A stretch of DNA of 7,096 nucleotides from Candidatus Peregrinibacteria bacterium (GCA_016235915.1 JACRIC010000002.1:1-7096); one strand, 5' to 3'. Positions 1-5,741 are shown, counted from the first letter of the stretch. The notes: a model not told the origin generated them from the sequence alone. Made by a program: numbers and translations.

Positions 1-1314
1 AATATCCGTCTGCCGATTCTGCGACAAAATGCTATATTTCACCGCTCCGATGCCGATTTTTCGGGCGATGTCTTCTTGATTCGGCAAATCAGGATTTTTC
101 TCTTTCACGATGGCAAGCGCCCGTTTCACGGCCTCATCGAGCACCTCATCCAAAAGCACAATATTCCCTTTGCGAGTGCTCATTTTTTTATCTTTAAAAC
201 TCATTCTGCCAAATGCCACATGCACTGCCTCGCATTTCCCCCATTCAAATTTTCTGCCAATGGAAAAAAGCTGTTTAAAATGAAGCGACTGCGCCATATC
301 CACGACATACAAAATTTTTTCAGGATTCCAACGGTCAATCCTATATCGGAGCGTCGCAAGATCGCGAGTGATGTACAGCGTCGCACCATCAGATTTCCGT
401 ATGACGCAGGGAGGCATATCCGTTTCGGGAAATTCTGCCACTAGTGCGCCCTTTTCTCCGGTCACAAATATGCCGCGTTTTTCTCCTTCCTCAAGGATTG
501 GAGTCATTTTATCATTATAAAAACTCTCCCCCATCACCTCATCAAAATGAATGCCACCGATAAGTTCGTATGTTTTGGACATATCCGCGTAACTCATGTT
601 CGCAATCCATTTCCAAAGCTCCGTCACTTCGGGATCTCCTTCTTCCAGACTTTTAAAAATCGCCCTCGCCTCATCTTCCAACTCCGGATTTTTTTCCGCA
701 GAGTCATGAAATTTCACATAGAGTTTTAAGAATTCGGAAATCGGACTTATTTCAATCTTCTTGCGATTTCCCCACTTTTTATACGCCACGATAATTTTTC
801 CAAATTGAGTCCCCCAATCCCCAATATGATTTACGGAAATTGTCTGAAATCCCAGTTCTTTATAAAAATTGCACAGCGTTTGTCCGATGATAGTTGAAAG
901 CAGATGATGGACTCCAAGCGGTTTCGCGACGTTTGGCGACGAATAGTCCAAAACCACGATTTCCCCTTTTCCGACAGCACTTTTTCCGTATGACTTCTCT
1001 AAGAGTGCTATGCGTTCAATTGTCCGTTCCAAAAAATCCTTTTTCAACCGCGCATTCAAAAAACCCGGTCCCGCAATTTCTAGCTCCCCGACAAGATCGT
1101 TTTCAGGAAAATATTTCTTGATCTTTTCTGCAATTTCTCTCGGAGGTCTTCCTGTTTTTTTCGCGAGAATCAGTGTCGCATTGCAAGCAAAATCTCCAAA
1201 TTCCTTTTCAGGGTACGTTATGTGAAATATCGTCTCCTCTCCGGCTTTTTCGAGAGCGATCTTCATCAATGCCGAAAACCGAAGAATGGGCAAATTATTA
1301 TCGGAAAAATACAT
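1..1314 (-). CDS. argS: Arginyl-tRNA synthetase, C-terminus cut by window edge
   Basis: Class Ia arginyl-tRNA synthetase: charges tRNA-Arg with arginine using ATP, in the cytoplasm. The frame is open for 438 codons from ATG 1314-1312 to base 1, so about 100-150 C-terminal residues (anticodon-binding domain) lie outside the window. The N-terminal ArgRS domain spans roughly residues 1-90 (FGDFACNATLILAKK, then AGPGFLN). The catalytic core follows: SSPNVAK at 125-131, the HIGH-equivalent at 134-137, HIGDWGTQFG near 163-172, DGATLYITRD at 309-318. A KMSK-type loop KMSTRKGN is at 377-384, and IGIGAVKY near 420 marks the start of the tRNA-binding helices. The HIGH motif reads GVHH instead of HIGH/HVGH: the first His and the Gly are both changed, which is unusual. 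The start is fixed by an in-frame TAA four codons upstream. No Shine-Dalgarno sequence is visible. It is divergent from the CNNM gene. Confidence 0.96.
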   Translation of the reverse strand, partial: MYFSDNNLPILRFSALMKIALEKAGEETIFHITYPEKEFGDFACNATLILAKKTGRPPREIAEKIKKYFPENDLVGELEIAGPGFLNARLKKDFLERTIERIALLEKSYGKSAVGKGEIVVLDYSSPNVAKPLGVHHLLSTIIGQTLCNFYKELGFQTISVNHIGDWGTQFGKIIVAYKKWGNRKKIEISPISEFLKLYVKFHDSAEKNPELEDEARAIFKSLEEGDPEVTELWKWIANMSYADMSKTYELIGGIHFDEVMGESFYNDKMTPILEEGEKRGIFVTGEKGALVAEFPETDMPPCVIRKSDGATLYITRDLATLRYRIDRWNPEKILYVVDMAQSLHFKQLFSIGRKFEWGKCEAVHVAFGRMSFKDKKMSTRKGNIVLLDEVLDEAVKRALAIVKEKNPDLPNQEDIARKIGIGAVKYSILSQNRQTDI

Positions 1315-1326
1315 GAGGTTCCGTTA

Positions 1327-1368
1327 ATTCTACGGCATTACTCTAGGGAACCTCTGGGGAATTATCAA
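1327..1368 (-). promoter_or_regulatory. Candidate argS promoter
   Basis: Read on the minus strand, TTGATA (1368-1363) and TAGAGT (1345-1340) are separated by 17 bp, which would start transcription about 20 nt before the argS ATG. A second -10-like hexamer, TAGAAT (1332-1327), lies closer and would leave a leader of only about 8 nt. Both matches are partial and eye-based. It shares the 77-bp divergent spacer with the CNNM promoter. Confidence 0.4.
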
Positions 1369-1374
1369 CTATTC

Positions 1375-1383
1375 TGCTATAAT
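1375..1383 (+). promoter_or_regulatory. Extended -10 promoter, leaderless start of CNNM gene
   Basis: TGCTATAAT is a perfect extended -10 element (TGn plus TATAAT). Its last base is only 8 nt before the ATG at 1392, so transcription should begin at or within a base or two of the start codon, giving a leaderless mRNA. No convincing -35 is seen at 16-18 bp, which an extended -10 does not strictly need. Confidence 0.6.
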
Positions 1384-1391
1384 TTTCTCGT

Positions 1392-2378
1392 ATGGTATTC
1401 AAAATTCTTTTTCTTGCTCTGCTTTTGGCTCTTTCAGCTATCTTTTCCGCAAGCGAGATTGCCATCGTATCCATTACACCGTCAAAAGTCAGAGAGCTCA
1501 TTACGAAAAAAAAACGCGGCGCAAAAAGCGTGGAACTTCTCAAAAAACACCCACAAAAATTTTTGATCACCATTCTCATCGGCAATAACATGGTGAATAC
1601 GGGAGCCGCTGTTTTTGCCACGCTTCTTTTTACTGAATTGTTTGGTTCCGATGGTGCGGGAATCGCGGTGGGAGTCATGACATTTCTTATTCTTGTTTTT
1701 GGTGAAATTACGCCAAAGTCTCTTGCTCATCGTTATAGCACACCTTTTTCACTTTTTATTGCGCGTTTCATTCTTATTTTGGAAAAAATATTGTTTCCAT
1801 GTATTTGGCTTCTCGAAAAATTGTTACAAGCATTCATGAAATTCACGGGGAGCAAAGGGCATGCTCATATCATGACCGAAGATGAAATTATGGCCATGGT
1901 GAGTCTCGGAGAAGAAGCTGGAGCTCTTGAAAAACATGAAAAAGAGTTAATTGAAAACATTCTCGAGTTTAATGATATTGCCGTAAAAGAAGTCATGACA
2001 CCGAGGCGCGATATCAAAGCGCTTCCTCTCAATACATCAATGAAAAAAGCGGCCAGGTACGTTGCGGAGCACATGCACTCCCGCTTTCCCGTTTACAAAG
2101 ACCATCTCGATGCTATTGTCGGCATTCTCGGAGTAAAAGAAATACTCGAAGGGCTTTCAAAATCCAAAGACGATATTGCCCTCTCTGATATTGCTCTTCT
2201 GCCAGTGATCCGAACATCGGAAAATAAAAAAATTCACCATCTGTTTAAAGATTTTCAAAAAAAACGCGCGCACATGGCAGTGGTTGTTGATGAACATGAC
2301 GCGACTGTCGGCGTGGTAACGATGGAGGATCTCCTCGAGGAAATTGTTGGAGAGATTGAGGATGAATACGATACGTGA
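1392..2378 (+). CDS. CNNM/HlyC-CorC family membrane protein (DUF21 + CBS pair), no CorC_HlyC domain
   Basis: 328-aa integral membrane protein of the CNNM/CorC family, linked to Mg2+ (in some members Co2+ or Na+) transport or homeostasis; often annotated 'hemolysin'. The N-terminal DUF21/CNNM domain (about 1-150) has membrane segments near 3-20, 58-82, 90-108 and 118-145. Family signatures are visible: FSASEIAIVSI (18-28), GNNMVNTGAA (64-73) and FGEITPKSLA (103-112). An acidic linker leads to a CBS-domain pair (about 198-325), with VMTPRRDI at 201-208 and EHDATVGVVTMEDLLEEIVG at 301-320; such pairs usually bind adenine nucleotides. Most relatives go on with an ~80-aa CorC_HlyC domain; here the protein stops right after the second CBS (EIEDEYDT). 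The start has no leader room, so translation is probably leaderless. The gene is convergent with rplT. Confidence 0.92.
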   Translation: MVFKILFLALLLALSAIFSASEIAIVSITPSKVRELITKKKRGAKSVELLKKHPQKFLITILIGNNMVNTGAAVFATLLFTELFGSDGAGIAVGVMTFLILVFGEITPKSLAHRYSTPFSLFIARFILILEKILFPCIWLLEKLLQAFMKFTGSKGHAHIMTEDEIMAMVSLGEEAGALEKHEKELIENILEFNDIAVKEVMTPRRDIKALPLNTSMKKAARYVAEHMHSRFPVYKDHLDAIVGILGVKEILEGLSKSKDDIALSDIALLPVIRTSENKKIHHLFKDFQKKRAHMAVVVDEHDATVGVVTMEDLLEEIVGEIEDEYDT

Positions 2379-2388
2379 AAGAAACGCC

Positions 2389-2441
2389 TGTCATGGCGAG
2401 GAGCGAACGAGCCTCAAGCGAGTGAGTGACGAAGCAATCTT
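2389..2441 (+). repeat. Dispersed intergenic repeat, GCGAG/GCAATC family, copy 1
   Basis: The element begins TGTCATGGCGAGGAGCGAA and ends GACGAAGCAATCTT. It matches the general form of a short repeat seen in many bacterial genomes (TGTCATTGCGAG ... GAAGCAATC). It contains short degenerate units around GCGAG/GAGCGA. It fills most of the 73-bp gap between the convergent CNNM and rplT genes. A small stem CGCC/GGCG (2386-2399) lies at its left edge, but no T-tract follows, so I do not call a terminator. A related element in the opposite orientation is at 6416-6463. Confidence 0.7.
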
Positions 2442-2451
2442 CTTGCGCGTG

Positions 2452-2805
2452 CTATCCTTGTTTCTTCGCCAGCGCCACGATTTCTTTAAAAATATTTTCG
2501 TGATGAATGGCCAGCTCGCAGAGGAGTTTTCGATTGATTTTGATGTCTTTCTTCGTCATCGCTGAAATAAAACGGCTGTACTGAATGCCTTCTTTCGCCA
2601 ATGCGGCATTGATGCGGGCAATCCAAAGCCTTCTGAAAGTTCGTTTCTTGAGTCTGCGATCGCGATAGGCATTGGTTCCAGCCTTCATGACCGCCATTTT
2701 GGCAAGCCGAAAGTTTGTATGCCGACGTCCACGAAAGCCTTTGGCGCGTTTCAGCATCCTCTTATGCCGACGGTGGGTGGTAGTTCCTCTTTTGATTCGA
2801 GACAT
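2452..2805 (-). CDS. rplT: Large ribosomal subunit protein L20
   Basis: 117-aa bL20, a basic 23S rRNA-binding protein needed early in 50S assembly; in several bacteria it also represses its own operon. Full length for the family. The long N-terminal rRNA-binding extension includes HRRHKRMLKRAKGFRGRRH (11-29). The core has NAYRDRRLKKRTFRRLWIAR (45-64), then INAALAKEGIQYSRF. The C-terminal globular domain holds KINRKLLCELAI (89-100). The ATG at 2805 lies 6 nt after the rpmI stop, so it is last in infC-rpmI-rplT. No Shine-Dalgarno sequence is visible (TTTAATATTGT precedes the start), so coupling to rpmI translation is likely. No hairpin plus T-run terminator is seen after the stop at 2452. Confidence 0.98.
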   Translation of the reverse strand: MSRIKRGTTTHRRHKRMLKRAKGFRGRRHTNFRLAKMAVMKAGTNAYRDRRLKKRTFRRLWIARINAALAKEGIQYSRFISAMTKKDIKINRKLLCELAIHHENIFKEIVALAKKQG

Positions 2806-2811
2806 ACAATA

Positions 2812-2994
2812 TTAAATAAGACGTCTGATTTTCTTGACAAAAGCCGGGTCAAGTTCTTTTCCTCCCGGAAATGATTTTTTTTGACGCTTTGATTTATTGG
2901 TCAACAAATGTTTCTTGCAGGATTTCTGGAGCATAATTTTTCTTTTCTTGATTTTCACGCGTTTTTTTGTTCCGCTGTGCGTTTTGTGCTTCAT
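2812..2994 (-). CDS. rpmI: Large ribosomal subunit protein L35
   Basis: 60-aa bL35, a small basic 50S protein; relatives are about 64 aa. MKHKTHSGTKKRVKIKKRK matches the conserved N-terminus (MKTHSGAKKRFK), and KKHLLTNKSKRQKK (27-40) matches the conserved HLLTKKS stretch. The C-terminus VKKIRRLI is typical. The ATG overlaps the infC stop as ATGA (2994-2991), which suggests translational coupling. No separate ribosome binding site is visible. Middle gene of the conserved infC-rpmI-rplT operon. Confidence 0.96.
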   Translation of the reverse strand: MKHKTHSGTKKRVKIKKRKIMLQKSCKKHLLTNKSKRQKKSFPGGKELDPAFVKKIRRLI

Positions 2995-3503
2995 GAGTTT
3001 ATCGGGTGAAGAATCATCGTCATGCTGTATCCTTGAACTTTCGGCTCGGCTTCTTTATTGGCAAGTGCTTTCAGTCCTTCAAAATATTTTGCCATTTTTT
3101 CACGAGCCAAGTCTTTATGCGCCATTTCTCTCCCTCTGAAGATGAGAACGACCTTGAGAGACTGTCCATCCTTTAAAAATTTTTCTCCCTGACGCATCTT
3201 TACTTCGAGGTCATGATCGCTGGTGCGGATGGAGAGACGCACTCCTTTCATCTCATGTTTGAGCTGTTTTGCGCGATGTTTTTGATCAATTTTGTTCTGT
3301 CGGTATTGAAATTTTCCGTAATCCATCAACCGACAAACGGGAGGGTTGGCATTTGGAGCCACTTCCACGAGATCAAACTCTCGCTCTCCTGCCAATTTCA
3401 TAGCTTCTGCTAACGAAACGACCCCGAGCTGTTCTTCCTTGTCATCTATCAGCCGGACTTCCGAGACTCGTATCTGACTGTTAATGCGAAGCGCTTTGCT
3501 AAT
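2991..3503 (-). CDS. infC: Translation initiation factor IF-3, AUU start codon
   Basis: 170-aa IF3: binds the 30S subunit, prevents premature joining with 50S and checks the start codon-initiator tRNA pairing. N-domain about 6-75 (RINSQIRVSEVRLID, then FDLVEVAPNANPPVCRLMDYGKF at 43-65); C-domain about 82-168 (IRTSDHDLEVKMRQGEKFL, LIFRGREMAHKDLA, MTMILHP). The first in-frame ATG (3401) is internal: it would delete a third of the N-domain, and clear family sequence runs upstream of it. Between the in-frame TGA at 3566-3564 and that ATG there is no ATG, GTG or TTG, so the start must be non-canonical. ATT at 3503-3501 gives the right length and N-terminus (SKALRIN). E. coli infC is known to start with AUU, which makes IF3 repress its own mRNA. 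ATT at 3521 or 3485 is a less likely alternative. The stop overlaps rpmI. Confidence 0.95.
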   Translation of the reverse strand: MSKALRINSQIRVSEVRLIDDKEEQLGVVSLAEAMKLAGEREFDLVEVAPNANPPVCRLMDYGKFQYRQNKIDQKHRAKQLKHEMKGVRLSIRTSDHDLEVKMRQGEKFLKDGQSLKVVLIFRGREMAHKDLAREKMAKYFEGLKALANKEAEPKVQGYSMTMILHPINS

Positions 3504-3538
3504 ACAAACTGATAAAAAAATATTGAAGTTGCAGGGGC

Positions 3539-3567
3539 ATGGTAAGAAAAAAACGGGTTTATGTCAA
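3539..3567 (-). promoter_or_regulatory. Candidate promoter of infC-rpmI-rplT
   Basis: On the minus strand a perfect -35 TTGACA (3567-3562) is followed after exactly 17 bp by TACCAT (3544-3539), a 4/6 match to TATAAT. Predicted transcription start is near 3532, leaving a leader of about 29 nt before the AUU codon. That is too short for a classical L20-leader riboregulator. It lies in the 80-bp gap between ybeY and infC, so the operon can be transcribed independently of ybeY. Confidence 0.55.
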
Positions 3568-3583
3568 GGAAAAAGCATAACTA

Positions 3584-4048
3584 TCAAGCGATTTCTAATT
3601 TTTCAAGAATTTTTTTCTCAAGATCATGCATCACCTGAGCTTCCCTCCCGCCGTTTTCATGTTCAAAACCGAAAGCATGGAGAACACCATGAATAAAGAG
3701 AATGCGAAGCTCGTCAAACATATCGTGTCCCATGATTTGTGCCTGCGCCTTGGCTCGATCCATGGAAAGATAGATCTCACCGATCTCGTTGTGAGGAGGA
3801 AAAGTCATTCCTTCCAAAAAACTGAATGTCAGAACATCGGTTGCCGAGTCTTGTTTTCGGTGTATTTTATTGAGCCTGCGGATTTTCTGATCGGAAACGA
3901 GAATGAGTGTCAGAGTGCCTGAAAAAATATTTTTCGAAAAATAAGAGGCTTCTTTGCGGAGGATTTTTTTGCAAGTTTGGAGAATATGATCAAAAAAGAT
4001 TTTTTGTATCGAAAATTGGGTGGTATTGTTCAATATGAGATACAACAT
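3584..4048 (-). CDS. ybeY: Endoribonuclease / rRNA maturation factor YbeY
   Basis: 154-aa YbeY (UPF0054), a zinc-dependent single-strand endoribonuclease acting in 16S rRNA 3'-end maturation and ribosome quality control. The zinc site H-x3-H-x5-H is complete: HGVLHAFGFEH with His120, His124 and His130. Other family features are TDVLTFSF (70-77) and EIGEIYLSMDRAKAQA (89-104). I chose ATG 4048-4046 (MLYLILNN). The frame is open further up to 4162, but that extension is a translation of the repeat at 4081-4173 and would give an atypical N-terminus. No Shine-Dalgarno sequence is seen before the ATG (TTTTTATGTAAAC). It is upstream of infC on the same strand, a sensible ribosome-related neighbour. 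Confidence 0.95.
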   Translation of the reverse strand: MLYLILNNTTQFSIQKIFFDHILQTCKKILRKEASYFSKNIFSGTLTLILVSDQKIRRLNKIHRKQDSATDVLTFSFLEGMTFPPHNEIGEIYLSMDRAKAQAQIMGHDMFDELRILFIHGVLHAFGFEHENGGREAQVMHDLEKKILEKLEIA

Positions 4049-4080
4049 GTTTACATAAAAATTAAAAAAATGGTCATAGT

Positions 4081-4173
4081 GAGGCTCTCGAACCATGACA
4101 TTTGAAGTACTGCCACTGTCACCCTTCGAGAGCCTCAGGGTGACAGCTTTCGACGGGCTCATGGCGACAGTGG
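4081..4173. repeat. Palindromic intergenic repeat, three related units
   Basis: Three related units occur in about 95 bp. The perfect 12-mer TTCGAGAGCCTC (4125-4136) has its exact reverse complement at 4081-4092, each flanked by a TGTCA-type end. A third, diverged unit (TTTCGACGGGCTCATGG) is at 4148-4164. CTGTCACCC (4116-4124) and GGGTGACAG (4138-4146) form a perfect 9-bp stem with a 13-nt loop, and an outer pair CCACTGTC/GACAGTGG (4113-4120/4166-4173) encloses it. The units resemble the widespread bacterial repeat GTCACCCTGAGCCT...TCGAAGGGTGAC. The right edge forms the last codons and stop of the upstream GH18-like gene. It may act as an mRNA hairpin or attenuator between that gene and ybeY. 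Confidence 0.75.
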
Positions 4174-5154
4174 TATCTGTCCAGACAATGTATCATATGT
4201 CTTCCAGTCGCTTTCTTCCATGGTCCAGTAAGGATATATCGCAATTCCTGAAAAAGATTCAAGATTGCTTCGGATATTGCGAATTCCCAGAATAAGGCCT
4301 AAAAGACCTGTTTCAATATTTTCCGCCTCGGGATCAAAGCTCGCAGTTTTTTCCTTGTAGGCGGGTATGCCGATGAGAATGCGAGCTTTTTTATTTTTCA
4401 CGGCTTGTGTAGCGTAAACAACCTGTTGTTCTACCCAGAAGCTAAAAAGCCACGGAGAAGTAATACTGCTGTCATACGTCATAATAATAATCTGGTCAAC
4501 CATAGAGGCTACTTCGGCCATGTAGCGCGTGCCCCAATAGCTTTTACTGTCTTTTTTTACTATTTTGGACAGAAGGAGGGTCAGAGGGCGTGACTGCCAT
4601 TCATCCGATGCCACCGAAAGAGGAGCCTTCTCAGAAAGAGCCTCCCTGGTCTCCCGAAGAAGAGCGAGAAAATTCTTGTCTCCGTCAAAAATCGGCTCAA
4701 TATCATAATGGATGCCATCAAAACCGATTTCAGAGGTGAGAATCGTGGCGCTTTGCACGATATTTTTCCTCACTTCCGGATTCTCAAGTGGGAGCTTTGA
4801 TCGTATCTGCCCGAGCCAAGCCTGCCAGACGATATCTTTTGAAAACTTTCGCGCTTTTTCTAAAAACACTTTTGCTCTGCGGTATCTTTCAGGAGGAACG
4901 ACTCCCGATAATTCAATGGGACCGGCATGAAGAAAAACGGTGCGAAGATTGTGTTTCAAGAGCGTGGTAACAAGAACCTGAATTTCGCTGTCACTTTTTT
5001 CCTCTTCGGAAAAACTATGCTCAACCCAGATGGCATTATTCTGTGGATACGAAATTTTTCGATCAAAATGAATCCCATTAACGAAATACATGTACAACGC
5101 CATGAGAAATGTCGCAAAAACAATAATACTGAGAAAAAATCCCTTTTTGATCAT
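4159..5154 (-). CDS. Membrane-anchored GH18-like (chitinase-fold) protein
   Basis: 331 aa from ATG 5154. An N-terminal signal anchor (KK then a hydrophobic stretch about 5-26) places the rest outside the cytoplasm. The body looks like a glycoside hydrolase family 18 TIM barrel. GFDGIHYDIEPI (144-155) matches strand 4 DxxDxDxE, with Asp146, Asp151 and the presumed acid/base Glu153 kept but His149 in place of the middle Asp. IIIMTYD (222-228) matches the strand-6 MxYD motif, ILIGIPAY (259-266) strand 7, and GIAIYPYWTMEESDW (303-317) strand 8. Substrate unknown; a GlcNAc-containing polymer or cell wall is plausible. The frame is also open to ATG 5193 and GTG 5205, so the start is uncertain; 5154 gives the cleanest anchor. 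The stop lies inside a repeat. I am fairly sure of the fold, not of activity. Confidence 0.68.
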   Translation of the reverse strand: MIKKGFFLSIIVFATFLMALYMYFVNGIHFDRKISYPQNNAIWVEHSFSEEEKSDSEIQVLVTTLLKHNLRTVFLHAGPIELSGVVPPERYRRAKVFLEKARKFSKDIVWQAWLGQIRSKLPLENPEVRKNIVQSATILTSEIGFDGIHYDIEPIFDGDKNFLALLRETREALSEKAPLSVASDEWQSRPLTLLLSKIVKKDSKSYWGTRYMAEVASMVDQIIIMTYDSSITSPWLFSFWVEQQVVYATQAVKNKKARILIGIPAYKEKTASFDPEAENIETGLLGLILGIRNIRSNLESFSGIAIYPYWTMEESDWKTYDTLSGQIPLSP

Positions 5155-5225
5155 GGAAGTATATTGGAAAATCCCACCACGACAGTTAAGCATAGGAATC
5201 TTCACAAAAACAGAGCCCTCAGAAG

Positions 5226-5254
5226 ATTGTAGCCTTTATCTCATGCGCCTTCAA
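5226..5254 (-). promoter_or_regulatory. Candidate promoter of the GH18-like gene
   Basis: On the minus strand TTGAAG (5254-5249) and TACAAT (5231-5226) are 17 bp apart, matching TTGACA and TATAAT at 4/6 and 5/6. The predicted start near 5219 gives a leader of about 65 nt to ATG 5154, or 26 nt to the alternative ATG 5193. Confidence 0.45.
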
Positions 5255-5273
5255 ATTTTTGTTGTAAAAAATC

Positions 5274-5408
5274 TGTATAGGCGGTTTACATTTTTAGGCT
5301 TCATTAAAGCCAATACTGAAAAATTTTCTATAAATTTTTTCTGAAATTTCATAAAAAATCATTAAATATTTGTTAAATGTTAGGAATGCCTAAAATCCGC
5401 CTATACAA
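5274..5408. repeat. Long-range inverted repeat enclosing AT-rich core
   Basis: TGTATAGGCGG (5274-5284) is exactly inverted as CCGCCTATACA (5397-5407). Just inside, TTTTAGGC (5292-5299) is inverted as GCCTAAAA (5388-5395). The roughly 90 bp between them are almost only A and T, with two small hairpins (GGCTT/AAGCC at 5297-5311, TTAGG/CCTAA at 5380-5393). No gene is visible inside. Possible roles are a paired binding site for a DNA-looping protein, a cruciform or an unwinding region. Confidence 0.6.
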
Positions 5409-5411
5409 CAA

Positions 5412-5451
5412 GTAGACACGGAATCTTTGTCGAATAGACATTTGTGTCTAC
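5412..5451 (+). promoter_or_regulatory. GTAGACA site cluster 1
   Basis: GTAGACA (5412-5418), the one-mismatch copy ATAGACA (5434-5440) and the inverted copy TGTCTAC (5445-5451). Spacings are 22 and 11 bp. The last two form an inverted repeat TAGACA-TTTG-TGTCTA. It directly follows one CCGCCTATACAA copy. Probable protein-binding sites. Confidence 0.6.
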
Positions 5452-5486
5452 TCAAAATATGGCTTTATTTAAACATGAAACGCTTA

Positions 5487-5498
5487 CCGCCTATACAA
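5487..5498 (+). repeat. Third copy of CCGCCTATACAA
   Basis: This 12-mer is identical to 5397-5408 and in the same orientation. Both copies are followed within 3-6 nt by a GTAGACA cluster, so the two motifs repeat as a composite module. A further inverted copy (11 bp) is at 5274-5284. Confidence 0.65.
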
Positions 5499-5504
5499 AA
5501 TAGA

Positions 5505-5530
5505 GTAGACATCGAGTAGACAGTGTCTAC
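5505..5530 (+). promoter_or_regulatory. GTAGACA site cluster 2
   Basis: GTAGACA at 5505-5511 and 5516-5522 (11 bp apart), then the inverted TGTCTAC at 5524-5530. The last two make a perfect 15-bp palindrome GTAGACAGTGTCTAC. The 13-mer TCGAGTAGACAGT (5512-5524) recurs exactly at 5738-5750 in cluster 3. Confidence 0.65.
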
Positions 5531-5668
5531 ATTGAACTTATTGGCTTATGTAAAACAAATTATAACATTCCGCCTTATCAAAAAATATTAAAACATCGTT
5601 TGTGCTTTTATGCAAAACCACTTTCCGTTGCATAAAAAAAATCCGACTAATCAAAAGTGTTTTAATGG
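5531..5668. other. AT-rich intergenic stretch without recognised feature
   Basis: Between the second site cluster and the HTH-gene promoter I see no gene, tRNA or further repeat. A short minus-strand reading frame here (5720-5538) has a low-complexity, Phe/Leu/Ile-rich product with no recognisable family and is probably chance. Confidence 0.5.
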
Positions 5669-5669
5669 C

Positions 5670-5698
5670 TAGACAAAAAAGAAATAACGAGATATTAT
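5670..5698 (+). promoter_or_regulatory. Promoter of the HTH-coiled coil-TM gene
   Basis: TAGACA (5670-5675) and TATTAT (5693-5698) are separated by exactly 17 bp; each matches the sigma70 consensus at 5 of 6 positions. The start is expected near 5705, giving a leader of about 58 nt that contains the palindrome at 5715-5735 and site cluster 3. The -35 hexamer is itself part of CTAGACA (5669-5675), one base off the GTAGACA heptamer, so the binding protein could also cover the promoter. Confidence 0.6.
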
Positions 5699-5714
5699 TA
5701 TTGTCGAAAACTCG

Positions 5715-5735
5715 TTTCATAAAATTTTTATGAAA
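5715..5735. repeat. 21-bp perfect palindrome in the leader
   Basis: TTTCATAAAA (5715-5724) and TTTTATGAAA (5726-5735) are exact inverted copies around one T. It lies in the predicted 5' leader, between the promoter and cluster 3. It could be a second operator; an RNA hairpin would be weak because the stem is nearly all A-U with almost no loop. Confidence 0.6.
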
Positions 5736-5741
5736 ACTCGA

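Noticed and set aside
76..444. Plus-strand reading frame inside argS
   Set aside because: Antisense shadow of argS; the minus strand has clear ArgRS motifs throughout and this frame has no family resemblance.
2376..2451. Frameshift that splits off a CorC_HlyC domain
   Set aside because: Only 73 bp separate the stop from rplT, so no remnant of an 80-residue domain can be present.
2991..3401. infC starting at the ATG at 3401
   Set aside because: This removes the first third of the IF3 N-domain, while unmistakable IF3 sequence continues upstream in frame.
3504..3583. L20-type leader riboregulator upstream of infC
   Set aside because: The gap is 80 bp, the predicted leader is about 29 nt, and no long stem structure is visible.
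4049..4162. Longer ybeY start at 4162
   Set aside because: The extra residues are a translation of the palindromic repeat; the 154-aa form matches usual YbeY length.
5280..5600. oriC with DnaA boxes
   Set aside because: The region is AT-rich, but I find no TTATCCACA-like boxes and no dnaA or dnaN nearby; an origin is not supported.
5538..5720. 60-codon minus-strand frame in the intergenic region
   Set aside because: Its composition is that of AT-rich noncoding DNA, it has no recognisable motif, and it overlaps the promoter and palindrome.
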